From Loripinus fragilis (lineage: Eukaryota; Mollusca; Bivalvia; Lucinida; Lucinidae), in contig OZ026524.1 of NCBI GenBank assembly GCA_964019695.1, positions 31,741,664-31,805,663 of the forward strand: a DNA stretch of 64,000 nucleotides, given 5' to 3'. The notes under the pieces are model-generated. The model made no database searches, was not told the DNA's origin, and worked only from the letters and a program-made list of their open reading frames with translations. Both the position numbers and the translations under genes were made by a program. Below are positions 62,478 to 64,000 of this stretch, one piece after another (positions within the stretch are counted from its first letter, which is position 1; every line of letters begins with the position of its first letter).

Positions 62478-64000
62478 TCTGTTAGTGTAGCTAGACTGTC
62501 TATTAGTGTAGCTACACTGTCTAATAGTGTTCCTAGACTGTCTATTAGTGTAGCTAGACTGTCTACTAGTGTAGCTACACTGTCTTATAGTGTTCCTAGA
62601 CTGTCTATTAGTGTAGCTAGACTGTCTATTAGTGTAGCAACACTGTGTAATAGTGTTCCTAGACTGTCTATTAGTGTAGCTAGACTGTCTATTAGAGTAG
62701 CTACACTGTCTAATAGTGTTCCTAGACTGTCTATTAGTGTAGCTTCACTGTCTAATAGTGTTCCTAGACTGTCTGTTAGCGTAACTAGATTGTTTATCAA
62801 TGTAGCTACACTGTCTATTTGTTTTCATAGACGGTCTATTAGAGAAGCTACACTGTCTATAAGTGTTCATAGACTGTCTGTTAGTGTAGCTAGACTGTCT
62901 ATTAATGTAGCTACACTGTCTTATAGTGTTCCTAGCTGTCTATTAGTGTAGCTAGATTGTCTATTAGTGTAGCTACAATGTCCTCTAGTGTTCCTAGACT
63001 GTCTATTAGTGTAGCTAGACTGTCTATTAGTGTAGCTACACTGTCTATTAGTGTTCATAGACTGTCTGTTAGTGTAACTAGACTGTCTATTAGTGTAGCT
63101 ACACTGTCTTATAGTGTTCCTAGACTGTCTATTAGTGTAGCTAGATTGTCTATTAGTGTAGCTACACTGTCTTATAGTGTTCCTAGACTGTCTACTAGTG
63201 TAGCTAGACTGTCTATCAATATAGCTACACTGTCTATTAGTTTTTATAGACGGTCTGTAAGTGTAGCTAGACTGTCTACTAGTGTAGCTACATTGTCTAT
63301 TGATGTTCCTAGAATGTCCGTTAGTGAAGCTAGATTGTCTATCAATGTAGCTACACTGTCTATTAGTTTTCTTATACTGTCTGTTAGAGTAGCTACACTG
63401 TCTATTAGTGTTCATAGACTGTCTGTTAGTGTAGCTAAACTGTCTATCAGTGTAGCTACACTGTCTAATAGTGTTCCTAGACTGTCTATTAGTGTAGCTA
63501 GGTTGTCTATTAGTGTAGCTACACTGTCTAAAAGTGTTCCTAGACTGTCTACTAGTGTAGCTAGACTGTCTATTAGTGTAGCTACACTGTCTAATTGTGT
63601 TCCTAGACTGTCTATTAGTGTAGCTAGATTGTGTATCAATATAGCTACACTGCCTATTAGTTTTCATAGACGGATTGTTAGTGTAGCTAGACTGTCTACT
63701 AGTGTAGCTACATTGTCTATTGATGTTCCTATACTGTCCGTTAGTTTAGCTAGATTGTCTATCAATTTAGCTACACTGTCTATTAGTTTTCTTATACTGT
63801 CTGTTAGAGTAGCTACACTGTCTATTTGTTTTCATCGACGGATTATTAGTTAGCTTCACTGTCTATGAGAGTTCATAGACTGTCTGTTAGTGTAGCTAGA
63901 CTGTCTATTAGAGTAGCTACACTGACTATTAGTGTTCATATACTGTCTGTTCGTGTAGCTAGACTGTCTATTAGTTTAGCTACACTGTCTAATAGTGTTC
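62478..64000 (+). repeat. 1,950-bp duplication, copy 2 (cut by window edge)
   Basis: The first 1,523 bp of a second copy of 60528-62477, continuing past the window. Its boundary monomer at 63836 is exactly 1,950 bp after the one at 61886. Apparent identity over the full length means either a very recent event or an assembly duplication. Confidence 0.85.

Larger units (their letters stand above)
1441..62850 (+). repeat. Internal module M2: about 35 occurrences
   Basis: A second recognisable module has the order GTTAGCGTAACTAG, TTGTTTATCAATG, then CATAGACGGTCTATTAG and AGAAGCTACAC. It typically lies 0.4-0.7 kb after a boundary. Approximate positions in kb: 1.45, 4.22, 6.34, 8.42, 10.54, 11.85, 13.23, 16.34, 18.70, 20.42, 23.50, 26.13, 27.28, 27.97, 29.74, 30.22, 32.18, 32.66, 34.43, 36.07, 37.55, 37.77, 39.77, 41.27, 43.03, 44.81, 46.23, 49.02, 49.61, 53.71, 55.31, 56.80, 58.61, 60.83 and 62.78. 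Its fixed place shows that whole multi-kilobase units, not single monomers, are amplified. Confidence 0.85.
1037..63900 (+). repeat. Boundary module M1: 36 occurrences
   Basis: The boundary monomer reads TTTTCAT-CGACGGTCTATTAG-TTAGC and is followed by TGTCTATTAGAGTTCATAG. Starts of its CGACGG are: 1037, 3497, 5995, 8117, 12882, 14783, 15992, 17670, 18354, 20032, 21748, 23112, 24371, 25735, 26763, 29366, 33994, 35719, 37204, 38940, 40913, 42676, 44500, 45880, 48672, 50346, 51453, 51683, 53362, 55005, 56452, 59179, 60481, 61886, 62431 and 63836. In the forward open frame the module ends in TAG (codons for HRRSIS, then stop), which is why so many forward frames end there. Variants include CGTCGG, CGACAG, CGACGT and TGACGG. 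Confidence 0.9.

Noticed and set aside
1037..64000. CRISPR array (many short regular repeats)
   Set aside because: The repeats are contiguous with no unique spacers, there are no cas genes, and the unit structure is that of a eukaryotic satellite.
1037..64000. SMAD-type AGAC/GTCT sites and a CENP-B box in the monomer
   Set aside because: AGAC/GTCT are four-base motifs that any TAGACTGTCTA repeat will contain. No sequence resembling the 17-bp CENP-B box was found; CpG-bearing monomers do not match it.
1037..64000. Telomeric or rDNA repeat, tRNA or other RNA genes
   Set aside because: No TTAGGG-like or other telomeric unit, no rRNA-like stretch, and no cloverleaf-forming sequence with A and B boxes was seen.

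Overview
The window is a eukaryotic tandem-repeat (satellite) array. I see no bacterial, plasmid or phage gene. About 62 of the 64 kb is built from one 21-bp monomer family, GTGTAGCTAGAC followed by TGTCTATTA, in three common variants that cycle as a 63-bp trimer. The trimers are organised into higher-order units. Each unit begins at a recognisable boundary monomer carrying CGACGGTCTATTAGTTAGC, or a close variant, which I count 36 times. Many intervals between boundaries are 1.6-1.8 kb, with a full range of 0.23-4.8 kb. The host cannot be named from this sequence. A large AT-rich, mostly CpG-poor array with complex internal duplications and a few CpG-bearing islands suggests an animal or other multicellular eukaryote. 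That is inference.

Layout: 1-85 is the end of an array unit. 86-1036 is a 951-bp non-satellite island. 1037-7166 is array. 7167-8116 is a second copy of the island, about 1% different and 7,080 bp downstream. From 8117 to 64000 everything is array. Within it lie direct segmental duplications with periods of 819 bp (9.9-11.3 kb), 2,362 bp (15.7-20.4 kb), 2,623 bp (21.1-26.3 kb), 2,445 bp (29.5-33.8 kb) and 1,950 bp (60.5 kb to the window edge). Two blocks run in the opposite orientation, at 31343-31904 and 39045-39320. Both have short palindromes at a breakpoint.

The array is open in one forward and two reverse frames because the monomer is 21 nt long (7 codons) and its consensus has no stop in those frames. 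The resulting heptad-repeat reading frames, up to 824 codons, are treated as a by-product of the repeat and not annotated as genes. The only non-repetitive reading frame of any interest is an 88-codon ATG frame in each island (463-729 and 7543-7809), followed 34 bp later by an AATAAA signal. It matches no family I recognise and is kept as a low-confidence candidate.

No functional gene network can be described. The biology here is repeat evolution: recent tandem duplication, homogenisation over about 10 kb, foldback-type inversion, and capture and co-amplification of a non-satellite segment. Several of the duplications are so similar that assembly error must be excluded.
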